Below are positions 22,778 through 33,199 of a stretch of 64,000 nucleotides of DNA, piece by piece (position 1 is the stretch's first letter; each line of letters begins with the position of its first letter). The notes under the pieces were generated by a model. The model did no database searches. It saw only the letters and a program-made list of their open reading frames with translations, and was not told the origin of the DNA. The translations under genes were made by a program, and so were the position numbers. This DNA is from Oasisia sp. SBJ-2009 (taxonomy: Eukaryota; Annelida; Polychaeta; Sabellida; Siboglinidae), in assembly GCA_964017155.1 (NCBI GenBank), contig OZ024867.1, forward strand, positions 18,259,589-18,323,588, written 5' to 3'.

Positions 22778-23284
22778 GCCCAGTTTCATGAAGCCGTGTA
22801 ACTTTACGTGCAATTACGCGGTCTACTGGTCGTAGCTAACAGCGAATAGACAATACAGCGTACGGCCGGTTTCATGAGACCAATTTAGCATTCGCGCCAG
22901 TAGCATTGACCCCCTTACGTCGCGGTGAGGAATCCCTGTATTTGTGCTGTGTCTGAACATCCTTTTTTCTCTCTAGCTGTGCCTCTGTCGTTCGTATAGC
23001 AAATGGGAACCTATGATGACTGTAAAGGATATCCAGTGTATACATTAAAAATAATAATGTTGAGAGTGGGCGTGTCGGGAGCATACCGTCATTTTCAACT
23101 TCGGGAGCATACCGTAAATATTTCAACCAGCGTAAAGTTACGCCTACTATATACATGGTGCAGCTAAGTGCAACAATGGAGCAGACTCATGAAACGCAAC
23201 CAGTGTAACTTTACGACGTCTTAGATTTTCGACGAGTTATCGCCCGCTACGATGTCGTAAGTAGCCGCTATGAAACTGGCCCCT
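22778..23284. mobile_element. TIR element inserted between RNase H and recombinase of the DIRS-type element
   Basis: The ends are inverted: GGGCCCAGTTTCAT on the left and, on the minus strand from 23284, GGGGCCAGTTTCAT. Further in, GTAACTTTACG on the left pairs with AAAGTTACAC near 23208 on the right. An internal tandem duplication carries CGGGAGCATACCGT twice (about 23070 and 23102). No gene. No clear target duplication. Confidence 0.6.
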
Positions 23285-24861
23285 GATCGATAGTAGCTGT
23301 GGATGCTTTCCCCAAGGCAGCCAATGAATACGAAGTGACACCTTGTCCCGAGCGAGCGTTGGCTGCACCAGCCGTGCCTTGTCGATCTGCAACCGAGAAA
23401 TGTGATCTGCTACCACATTCGTCTTACCTGGTGTATGTTTCGCACGAAAGCAAACATTGTGTGACATACACAGGGCAACTAACTGGCGAACAAGATCCAT
23501 CAAGCTGTTACCTTTTGCTGTTTGTTTGTTGGTTTGTTTATCACCTCCACTACTGCTGTGTTATCGGACAGGAACAGGATTCTTTGATTCGCAAAGAGTG
23601 AACCCCAGCAGCGAACAGCTAAAATAATGGGTAACAGCTCCTTAACAGAGATATGACTTGCCGACCAACGTTCTGGGAAGCTACCTTGTAACCACTCGTT
23701 ACCAAAAACTGCACCGAATGCAAAGCTACTGGCATCTGTTGTGAGGTGGAGTACATCGGACGAAATCCGGTCTACAAGCAAGGACGACATTGTACCATTG
23801 AACGTGGCTAAAAACTCCAGCCGTGCCATGATATCTCTCCGAGCTTCGCGATTAAGCCGAACCATGTGGTTGGGATTTGACTTGTCTATCGTGAGGTTAT
23901 ATAAACGACGACAAAAACAACTCCCGGGGTATATAACCCGTGAACTAAACATGAACGACCCCTCCAATGACTGAACATCACGCAATGAAATCTTCTTACG
24001 CTTAGACATTGCAATGAGTTTGGCTCGCTGGGCCAAAAACGTATCTTGGGGGAGTTTAATCGTTTCAGCTATGGAGTCTACTTCAATGCCATGTAGGACG
24101 GCTGTGGAAGTAGGTAGAACTGTTTTTGAGTGTTTGACGGGAAGGTTAATCTTACGGCAGATGTCAAAAAACCTACCCAAATAGAGCTGACAACGTGAAA
24201 TAGTCGTACCAAACATTATAAAATCATCAATAATGTGGCTGATGTGCAAACTCTTTGCTTTATGCACACAGATCCATTGTACTACTCTAGACAGAGATTC
24301 AAACGTCTGGCATGATGTGCTGCAACCCATAGGCAAACACATGTCAAAATAAAACTGCCCTTTAAACTTGAAGCCGAGCAGGTGATAATCCAGAGGAGAG
24401 ATGGGGATAATCCTAAATGCGTCCTTAAGATCGGCTTTATCTATGAAACAACCTTTTCCCAACTCTAACATAATACGTATGCTATCATCAAGCATCTCGA
24501 ATGACACAGCAGAAAACTCGGGACCAATGTGCGAATTAACCGAATTATCTTGTGGGTAGCTTAGGTCATGTATGAGACGGAAATCCCCAGGTTCCTTCTT
24601 GGGCACTAAACCTAATGGTGAGAATACCATGTTGGATAAAGGTGGGTTCGGAAACGGACCGGCCACTCTACCAAGGGACTTCTCCTTATCAAGCTTGGTC
24701 TGAACGAAAGATAGATTGTGATTAACTGATTTATGATTCTCAAAAATACCTTTTAGGGGGTCAGTGCCAATAGATGAATGTATCCTAAAGCCGGATTTAA
24801 AACCTAAAAGTAGAGCTGGCTTAAATGGACAGTCATAATCTTGTAAGAGAAATTCGAGCAC
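23285..24861 (-). pseudogene. DIRS-type reverse transcriptase and RNase H
   Basis: The 453-codon frame from 24861 to 23500 shows FSPLGLVPKKEPGDFRLIHD (template grip), DKADLKDAFRIIPISP (first catalytic Asp), FDMCLPMGCSTSCQTFE and HISHIIDDFIMFG (second and third Asp). The RNase H follows: LTTDASSFAFGAVFGNEW (Asp), SVKELLPIILAVRCWG (Glu) and LFLSDNTAVVEVINK (Asp). A frameshift near 23500 leads to RAKHTPGKTNVVADHISRLQ, the end of RNase H, and then the start of the recombinase. Length and order fit DIRS-type polyproteins. This is the best-preserved element frame in the region. Confidence 0.9.
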
Positions 24862-24869
24862 AGTGTGCT

Positions 24870-25256
24870 TGACAGGTGTAGGCAGTACGCGACATGTACT
24901 GGGCAGTTACTGGCAGGTTGAGATTGGCAAAGCCAGGTGCAGCAATAGATGACATATCATTTTGGCTTGGTTATGAATGGTATCTTACTCTGCACTCTGC
25001 AGGTTGATACACCATGGCCGGCTCGCTTGCATTTAGAGCAGACATGACTGTACTTACAATGTTGCCTGGAACATGTGCCATTGTTGAAGGCAAAGCAAAT
25101 ACGGGACACCCGCTCGCCCCGTTTGCCTGACCGAAAGGCCTGGGGACACGCTGCCGTTTAGCCTCACAAAAAGACTGGCATTCTTCATACAGATAATACT
25201 GGAAATCAACCCATGCTACCCCCCTCTGAAAGCCTCTGTAGGCGAAACTGGCCGTC
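24870..25256 (-). pseudogene. DIRS-type Gag, C-terminal part
   Basis: The frame DGQFRLQRLSEGGSMG, then (shifted) WVDFQYYLYEECQSFCEAKR. It continues the Gag frame cut at 25846: joining across the solo LTR restores ...DVAISYDGQFRLQR. The C-terminus has several Cys but no clean zinc knuckle. Confidence 0.65.
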
Positions 25257-25260
25257 ATAT

Positions 25261-25842
25261 TGTAACGACTACCCCCTAGTTAACATGGCGATTATTGAGT
25301 GCCACGCTAACTAGGGGTAGCCTAAAGCAGAACAAAACCAGGTTCGTCTACAGCGTAGATTTATTGTCGTCGTCGTTTTACATACATGTTGAAGGAATCT
25401 ACAATCGAATCGAATGATCAGTCTAAAACTGGCCTCTTATTTATACTATGAGGAGGCCTGCCTCCCGTGCTGGTCGTCACGTACACACTTGGGAGAGAGA
25501 TTCTCTTTGATGCCAATGGTACACATTTATGGGTGGACATTCTATTATATGAGAGCTAAGTTTGGTTTCTAAATGTGATTCACGGTTTGGATATCGACCA
25601 GGGTCAGGATGACTGTCAGATTTGAACTGGGGGTGAGGAGGATCGACCAGTACGGGGGACATGAATCTAACTACTCAATAGAGAGTGACACTTCTACGAT
25701 AGGTAAACAACACTGTGTGGGGGCAGCGGCTCCACACCACACATTCACCGTGTACTCATTAATTAGTTACTCTATGCTGGTATCTATATAATAATATTAA
25801 TACTATGTCTAATAATAAACTACACGGTGGCTGTACGTTACA
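25261..25842 (-). mobile_element. solo LTR inserted in the Gag of the DIRS-type element
   Basis: 582 bases beginning TGTAACGAC and ending CGTTACA, flanked by the 4-base duplication ATAT (25257-25260 and 25843-25846). Read on the minus strand it has a TATA box (AGTATAAATAAGAGGC, about 25450) and, some 70 bases later, AATAAA (near 25365), then the end. That is the normal U3-R-U5 order. Removing it plus one ATAT restores the Gag frame. No internal retroelement genes remain. Confidence 0.75.
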
Positions 25843-25846
25843 ATAT

Positions 25847-26515
25847 GATATTGCCACATCGGACCCTTTACGCCGAGAAATTGTCTTAAGATGCTTCATA
25901 TAAGAAATCAGTTGATGGCCTTCACTAGGGAACCTGCGGGCCCTAACAGCGGAAATATCATGAACAGATCCAGCCACTCATCGATCTCCGTGACTGGAAC
26001 AACCGCCGGTTTAGTTTTATCATCACCAAGTGCAGTTGGATCTACATTTATGTCTAGAATATGTGACCTTCTGAGGCAACGTAGAGGCATAATATTATAG
26101 TCTGATGAGCAGACTCGCTCCACTGTGGACTGAGGTAAGCCTTTCCCCACCTCCCCAAATGCCATGTTCATCGACAGCTTACGTTGTTTCATGTATTTGC
26201 GGGCACGTCTCTCGTATGTTGCCTCCCCTGCCTCGGTGAAGTCACTCTCGCTTGAGTCATCTGATGGCGGTGATGGTCGGCGTTTTGGAAGCTCTCCCGT
26301 CCCCGAAGTTGAAGGACCGGCCTCCGTCCTAAGGCCCTTGAATCCATGGGCAATCCATGAATCTGGGTCGAAACGGCCGACATCAGTGTTGCATACAACA
26401 CCGGGTCGACACTCGGTGGTAGTACAGGTGGAGCCGCCTTGCCCTCCTTCACCCTCTCAGTCGCTGCCTTTCTCTGCGACCGCGTTCTCTTCGGCATACT
26501 GCAAACCAGAGACAT
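25847..26515 (-). pseudogene. DIRS-type Gag, N-terminal and central part
   Basis: From 26515: MPKRTRSQRKAATERVKE (basic start), VDPVLYATLMSAVSTQIH, then a shift at about 26190 to NMAFGEVGKGLPQSTVERV, RCLRRSHILDINVDPTALGD and VVPVTEIDEWLDLFMIFPLL, and finally MKHLKTISRRKGSDVAISY. This pattern (basic N-terminus, PxxEIDEWLxAF, YxxxIRxL) is typical of Gag proteins of DIRS elements. The element's coding order Gag, RT-RNase H, recombinase is complete on the minus strand. Confidence 0.65.
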
Positions 26516-26729
26516 GCATCAGATACACGCCACAACCCGGCCAGTCATACACCTTGCCGGCCGGACTACCCCCGCACTGCCTATTGCACGCACAGGATCG
26601 TGGTTGCTCCCTATACATCGGGGCGGGGCGGTGTGTGCTTAGCACGCGGGGGGGGGGGAGGGTGAACTGCATGCCCCTGCACTGGACACATGCATATCAT
26701 ATATCCGCACCAAAACACATCTGGAAATA

Positions 26730-27230
26730 AAGGCAAGTCACATCTCGACATCTCTCCGCACCGGATAATCTCTGGAAACAATGGTAAAGCCACATATTAA
26801 TCTGTCTCCGCCCTCCGCCGTGGCTCATGTGAACTATATTCGCACATCAACATATCTCCGCACCGGATTGCACTTGAACTAAAGCGGAGGTAGTGTGAAC
26901 TATATACACTTAGCAGCATATCTCCGCACCGGAGCGTATGTGAACTATAGCCACATGTCAACCTATCTCCGCACCGGAGGTAAGGTGAAGTATATTCACT
27001 TAGCAACATATCAACATACCTCCGCAACGTAGAACTTCTGTACACAAGGGAAAGTCACATTCAAGATATAACTTCGTCCCGGAGCTAATGTGAACAAGTT
27101 ATGTGCACATAGCAACATACCTCCGCACCGGAGAACCTCTGTAAAAAGGAAAGGAAGGTCACATCACAGCTCAGTTATAATGCAGCCCGGGGCTAATGTG
27201 ACCAAGTCATGTTGCATCAAATCTCCTTAC
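26730..27230. repeat. degenerate minisatellite with CATATCTCCGCACCGGA core
   Basis: About eight units, roughly 55-70 bases each, with the core CATATCTCCGCACCGGAG and the linker TATGTGAACTATA(G/T)(C/A)CAC. It lies just upstream (5') of the DIRS-type Gag, so it may be part of that element's leader. Confidence 0.75.
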
Positions 27231-27873
27231 CGGAGAATATCAGTACACAAAGGAACGCCACATTTCAACATATCTCCACATCTGAGAAAATATGTTCACA
27301 AAGGAACGTCACATATCAACATAAATCCGCACCAAATCCATATATGACCAATTCCCATATCAACACACGTCAGCAAATTCACAGTGAATTTCATGAGTAT
27401 TTCACCATAAATAGTATTACTATATCTCAGTGGCGACTAAATCCATGCGTTAGCAGGGAAGAGTCATGCCAATATATGTAAACGTGCGTTAAGTAAGCGA
27501 ACAAGACGTCCCCGGGCAATTCACCCGCTGAGGTGACCCGCCGTAAACAATACATATGCCCTGGGCTGTTAGTTGTAAATGGTTGTCGCCCGTGTCCTAT
27601 AATAGCCCCCTGTAGAGAAATAACTGTAAGCGCGCCGGAGGCGACGGTGGGTCGTTAGCGCGATAAGCGAGCGGACACAGCGGGCGCCGCGAGCAACAGT
27701 TGTGTTGACACACTGCAGGATACGCGATAAGCAGTCACGACGACTAGCTGATGGATATAGCGGCTAGTGGCTTAGCGCAGTATCCCTGAGGGAATGTATA
27801 CACTTGTTAAGGGCAGGGGTGAACTAAATCCCTGCCACACCTTGCAGTAGAACTGCGCAAACGCAGTAACACG
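27231..27873 (+). repeat. direct repeat R, copy 1
   Basis: Starts CAGTACACAAAGGAACGCC and ends CAAACGCAGTAACACG. It matches 28536-29190 through nearly its whole length, apart from a 24-base insertion in copy 2 near 28780. No open frame. Confidence 0.85.
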
Positions 27874-28535
27874 TTGTATACGATCTGCCTTTATCTTAAT
27901 TGAACAACACTACGCTTTCAACCCTAAGCATGGTCAGCTCTCCAGCGTAGTGCAGTTGACATAAGACAAGGCGGAAGTTCCAGGCCCCACAGCGTGGTAG
28001 AGAAGGTTTAATGAACCACACACATGTACAAGCATTCAGTACAAGAACATCAAGTATAAATTTCCCTTCAGTATATATGCGTTGACAATCATTGTCCGTG
28101 GACAATGGACAATCGTTGTCCGTGGACAATCAATATTCGTCCGACGCTCCGACCCTCGGACGCTTCCTTAATTATACCCATATTCTGCTGCTTGATTTTA
28201 TGTGCAGTCACCTTCCGTGACTTCTGTCTATCGTTGTTCCTCAGCCTACATAAGTGCAACATCTACAGAATACACTACATCCTTCTGCCTGATTTTATGT
28301 ATTTTATTTCTACAACACATGCAATGACAATCCGTGACTTCTGTCGGTCATTCTTCCTTACTCTACATTACTACAACATCTACATAATTTTATTACACGA
28401 CAATCTTCTGTCTGTTTTGGTGTCCTCTACTTCCACCATACAGACAATGCAACCGTCAACCTCAAGGACTAAAGTTGCTACTATCACTAACTACTAGAAG
28501 TAATCAATAACTACACACGGTGTATGTACGTTACA
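27874..28535. repeat. spacer X between the two R copies, with internal duplications
   Basis: Contains TTGTCCGTGGACAA hairpins (28097-28130) and two copies of a TGACTTCTGTC(T/G)(A/G)TC(G/A)TT..TTCCT unit (about 28220 and 28335). Its right end (GTGTATGTACGTTACA, 28519-28534) resembles the right end of the solo LTR at 25842. Bases 28438-28498 recur at 29418-29480. Confidence 0.55.
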
Positions 28536-29190
28536 ATCAGTACACAAAGGATCGCCACATTTCAACATATCTCCACACCGGAGAAAATATGTACACAAAG
28601 GAACGTCACATATCAATATATATCCGCACCAGATCCATATATGACCAATTCCGATATCAACACACGTCAGCAAATCCACAGTGAATTTCATGAGTATTTC
28701 ACCATAAATAGAAACACTATATCTCAGTGGGGACTAAATCCATGCGTTAGCAGAGAAGAATCATGCCAATATATGTGTACGTGGGTTATCTGTACTAGCG
28801 TGAAGTAAGCGAACAAGGCGTCCCCGGGAAATTCACCCGCTGAGGTGACCCGCCGTAAACAATACATATGCCCTGGGCTGTTAGTTGTAAATGGCTGTCG
28901 CACGTATCCTATAATAGCCCCCCTGTAGAGAAATAACTGGAAGCGCGCCGTAGGCGGCGGTGGGTCGATAGCGCGATAAGCGAGCGGACACAGCGGGCGC
29001 CGTGAGCAACAGTTGTGTTGACACACTGCAAGATACGCGATAAGCAGTCACGATGACTCGCTGACGGATACAGCGGCTAGTGGCTTAGCGCAGTATCCCT
29101 GTGGTAATTTATAAAATTGTTAAGGCCAAGGGTGAACTAAATTCCTGCCACACCTTGCAGTAGAACACCGCAAACGCAGTAACACGTGAG
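28536..29190 (+). repeat. direct repeat R, copy 2
   Basis: Second copy of 27231-27873, 1305 bases downstream in the same orientation. Shared landmarks: CGTCCCCGGG, CCGCTGAGGTGACCCGCCG, CAGCGGGCGCCG and CCACACCTTGCAGTAGAAC. Confidence 0.85.
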
Positions 29191-29790
29191 TGCATTACAC
29201 ACTCCTATATATGCTATTATAGGAGGGTTTTCATACACCTTCCCCAATACTGGTCTGAAATGAATCCATCGCTACATTCACAGGAATGCCGGTAATCGTT
29301 GCAGAATATTCCACGTCTGGGTAACGTAACTTAGTAGATTGGTTTTAACACAATTCGTCCACCAGATTTAGGAAATACATGTCATGGGAAACAAGCGACC
29401 CGGGACATATAATATCCAATACAGGCAATGCAACTGTCAACCTCAAGGACTAAAGTTGCTACCATCACTAACTACTAGAATACTTGTTCTGACATGAAGC
29501 CATCGTTACATTCGCAGGAATGCTGTCCCAATCCCAATCATTAAAGGGCAGGACTAAAACGTGTGACGTGTACTAGATTCTCGCCGAGAAAAAAACCAAG
29601 AATCCCCCAATACCGAACGTGCAACGAAATCGAAATACACACGCTTCGTCGCTTTCATAAAAAAAAGTATCTAAGCGGTGGACATATACATGTTTCACCA
29701 AACGTATCACCAAATGTATCGACAAACGTTTCATATCGGATACCCTCACCTTCTATCCATCAGATGTGGTAGCACTGGTGGTTGTTTGCG
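29191..29790. other. no gene; second copy of a 60-base piece of X
   Basis: 29418-29480 repeats 28438-28498 (TCAACCTCAAGGACTAAAG core). Otherwise nothing recognised; a run of CACCAAA(C/T)GTAT(C/T) phrases lies near 29700. Confidence 0.5.
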
Positions 29791-29799
29791 TCCGGTGAT

Positions 29800-30690
29800 C
29801 TCATTCTTTACTCGGTACATGGCCTTCACATCATATACAGACTCGCGTATTTTCTCATAAAAAACGAAGATTTAGCAGCTACTAACTTTTCTCTGTAGAC
29901 ATATCGCAAGCTCATGTAAATGTCTCTATGCGCTAGAAAACGTGTCTATCGCCACCGCCTTTCAGCTCGCCGGAGTTGTCGCTTCGCATCTGATAACTCA
30001 ATATTGTACCACGGTGTCTTAGGTAGGACGATGATAACCCGAGTGATAAATGGTGCGTGTGATTCAATCAACCCAACAATGGTAGAGTTATACTGCGTGG
30101 AGAAGTCATCGACTCCATCAGTGGGGTTATTGAACAGATCTCAGTTTCGGAGGTCAGACATTAGTTTGGCGTTGTCAGTGGCCGTATATTTTCTACATCT
30201 GATTATCTTATCTGTATTCTCGGTTGTTTTAGGTTTCCTGTAACCACATCGCATCGGATAACGTGGTAATCTGTTAACAACGTTTCAACGGATTTATAAT
30301 ATATTATGTTATGACTATTTCGCGTAATGACGAGGTCGAGGATATGATCTACAACATGTGTCGGTTCTCTCACGTGTTGTTTAAAATCAGCTCTCCAGTC
30401 AAGTTGCGAATGCTACTGGTTCTATCGTCACCGTAGTGCACATTGAAATCCCTCAATATTACACAATCGGTCTGGTGTGTGGCACAACGTTCTAGCACAA
30501 TGCTGAACTCATCGATGAAAGTTTGAAATGATACTGATTTCCGGCCGGTTGAAGGAGGTCGATATACCGTCATGATTCATAAGACAGATCCCGCTTTGCC
30601 AACGCTCAGTACTATTTATAGCCCTTCGAATGATGTAGCGGACAAAGGCATCGGTGAGCACAAATGAAAGGACGATTTGTACAGGACGCC
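29800..30690 (-). pseudogene. L2-like LINE endonuclease and start of polymerase
   Basis: Minus-strand frames: TEVGVLYKSSFHLC-like start (about 30690), MTVYRPPSTGRKSVSFQTF (30573 onward), CVILRDFNVHYGDDRTSSIR (the GDFN motif with Gly replaced by Arg), HVVDHILDLVITRNSHN, LTDYHVIRCDV (the SDHY/H motif) and then the linker up to about 29860 (ALENVSTEKS-like). The catalytic polymerase is absent. The element abuts a foldback-family array on its right. Confidence 0.65.
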
Positions 30691-30702
30691 TACTTCACCG
30701 CC

Positions 30703-30903
30703 ATTAAGTACCACTGAATAGCATTCAGTACCATTGAACCATTCAATGGTATTTCAGTAGGCTCAATGGTACTCTGAATGGTCATTTGCAAAACCACTCA
30801 GTGCCATTCACTACCATTTGGCTATTCAATGGTATTTCTACAGGACTTAATGGTACTCTGAATGGTAATTCGTAACTCCATTCAGGACCATTGAACCATA
30901 CAA
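30703..30903. repeat. short array of the foldback-family minisatellite
   Basis: ATTCAGTACCATTGAACCATTC, CAATGGTATTTCAGTAGGCTCAATGG and AATGGTAATTCGTAA.TCCATTCAGGACCATTG match 9035-9240 of the left arm of the 8994-12226 element, in order. It lacks the ACAAAAA terminus, so it is a fragment. Confidence 0.75.
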
Positions 30904-30905
30904 TT

Positions 30906-31700
30906 ATGTTGTACTTCCCGATGATGCAAATGTATTATGTTGTGATAGAAACCTTAATGAAATTGTTCGGATGATAAATGGTGGGTTAAAGCAACTGCTG
31001 ACGTGGTTTTCTGTTAATATATTATATCTTAATGTATCAACAAATAATTATATGATTTGTGGTATTTGCAGAATAACTGCATGTATTTGTGTTATAACAA
31101 ATAAAGAAAAATCCATAGAATAAATTCCACAACATTTTAGGTGTAGTAATTGATGACAAATTAAAGTGGAAAAATCACATTTTATCAGTAAGGTCTATAC
31201 TCTCAACATATTGTACTGTTATGTATAGAGCTAGTTCCTGGATTAACATACATGATACGCAAAGGTCTCTTTTCAGGCCATATATTTTGTATTGGTTTGA
31301 TAACATGGGTAACACATGTGCTACACATATACATTGTTTAGATTTATTACAGAAAAAGGGTTATCAGTTTACTTTGTGGTGCCAAAAGACTCGATCATAC
31401 AAATATACTTTTTCACAATGTACATATTCTTAGATTACGGGATACTGTCAAGCTAAAAACTGCTATAATTATGTGTAAGGCATAACGTTGTTACAAATGA
31501 ATATACTAGAATTATTCAGAATACATGTATCATTGTATTTATCCAGGCACAGTTCAAACACATCTATGCATGTACTAACCTAAAGATAATGTGTATTTCA
31601 GTTACAGGAGTTAAGCTGTGAAAGTAATTTGACAATTCACTGATTAATTGTAAAACAATACATAATTTTAAAAACGTTTATACATACAAACTATTTAATA
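30906..31700 (+). pseudogene. LINE reverse transcriptase, C-terminal half
   Basis: Starts in the active site (VLFADDAN-like: DDANVLCCDRNLNEIVRM), then LLTWFSVNILYLNVS, FLGVVIDDKLKWKNHILSVR (shifted), TYCTVMYRASSWINIHDT, SLFRPYILYW...NTCATHIHCLDLLQKK and finally ISVTGVKLWKxFDNSL (about 31590-31650). A CR1/Jockey-group LINE 5'-truncated at the YADD motif. Inactive. Confidence 0.75.
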
Positions 31701-31842
31701 GTTATGTGTTAGAGCACTAGACCATTTTGCCAAAACATTAAGTAAATAAGACAACTAAATTAAACGTTTAGATTGTTGATTGTTATCAATATTTTTCATC
31801 ACTAAATGTTCCAATATCTTCTTTCGATTACATGTGGAATGG

Positions 31843-31885
<43 letters not shown>

Positions 31886-33195
31886 CACTCTTCATATGCA
31901 CTATGTACTTAGTTAAGCAATTATAAGGGTAAACATGATTAAAACAAGTATTGCACTTCTTTTTACCATTTTCCCCCCAACAATTTGTATGTATGATTTA
32001 AAATGTACGTCTTTGAAATGTTGTTGATATAAATTTCAATTATATAAAACACGTGTGTTTATCTATATGTCAAGACAGCGTATGCAAAACGATGCCCATA
32101 TACGGAATATTTGCGACGTTGTCACTGCGAATGTAAATATTTCTACATAGAGGAGAGCGGAACGTTGACAAATTCGGACTAGGTTTTGATTTTTCCAGTC
32201 GGACAAGCGGTGGACGGTTCGCACCGCGACATCTAACTTCTCATTTCACATTTTTCTAAGGGGCATGTAACGAATATCTTACATTCAAAAGGCCGACGAA
32301 AAAAAGTCAAATGTACAGATGCATTGTAAGTTTCGCAATGTGAACTATTAAAAACTACCAGGTTTGTGCGGTGGTGTATATTAACACAGGTATGTGTGAT
32401 GCGTCAAGTGTGTAGGCTAGTGGGTAGTGTTTAGATTTATTTCGTACTATCGCTTTCATCAACAGTCGCCGGACGGCGAAAAGGGAGCCGGGTGTGTACG
32501 TCTCCCCTGTTGGTAAATAGCCTCTGCATGGAAAGTACTCCAGCTCAACGTTCTTGTGCTACACTGCCGATAATGGGCACCTTGCGGCCCCAGGCGAATA
32601 CGCAACGGATCTCGGAGCAAATTGGTACCACAGAGGTGTTGTGTGCACACGTTCCGATCTTCACCATTCCAATCCCCAACTATGGGTAACTAGTCAGATT
32701 TGGGCAACTGCAAAACGTGTATCTAGTGTTGGCGGATGAGGCAACTCACGCTGACCAACGGTGGCATCAGAACTGAGGTGTGTAGGTAAATTGTCTTCAC
32801 TACGGGGCATCCAGCTAGATTTCCAGTCGTAGCAGTGTTCAATTTAGTAAAAGACTCCCTGGTTCAGAGGGTGTTGGTGCTGATGCGTAGCAGCCTTGGC
32901 ACATGAAATGTGAACGCAAGCGAAGACGTAGGGCTAGTCCAATGACGACGGGGTGAAAGCTACGATAGCAGCTTTAAGTAACTGGACACTGTTACATACA
33001 TAGGCGACCTGGGTATGATGGTTGTGTGTTGTTGATTAACAACAAAAACAATACAAGGCAGCCATCTAAGTGACCAGGCAGCCTTATCTAGGGATGAACT
33101 GACCGCCCCAATCCGGGGACGCCCCTATAATACAAGGGGTAAACAAAGCTTTCTTACCCAATATTAGCGGTGCGAAACAAAGACAGATGAAGCTA
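31701..33195. other. no supported gene; (AT)n at 31845-31880
   Basis: A dinucleotide run, then unremarkable sequence. 32450-32760 is more GC-rich and may be the 5' UTR of the RTE-like element that follows; no protein signal. Confidence 0.4.
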
Positions 33196-33199
33196 TAAT

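Noticed and set aside
26164..26730. 188-codon + strand frame
   Set aside because: Antisense to the DIRS Gag N-terminus; proline/serine-rich composition is a shadow effect.
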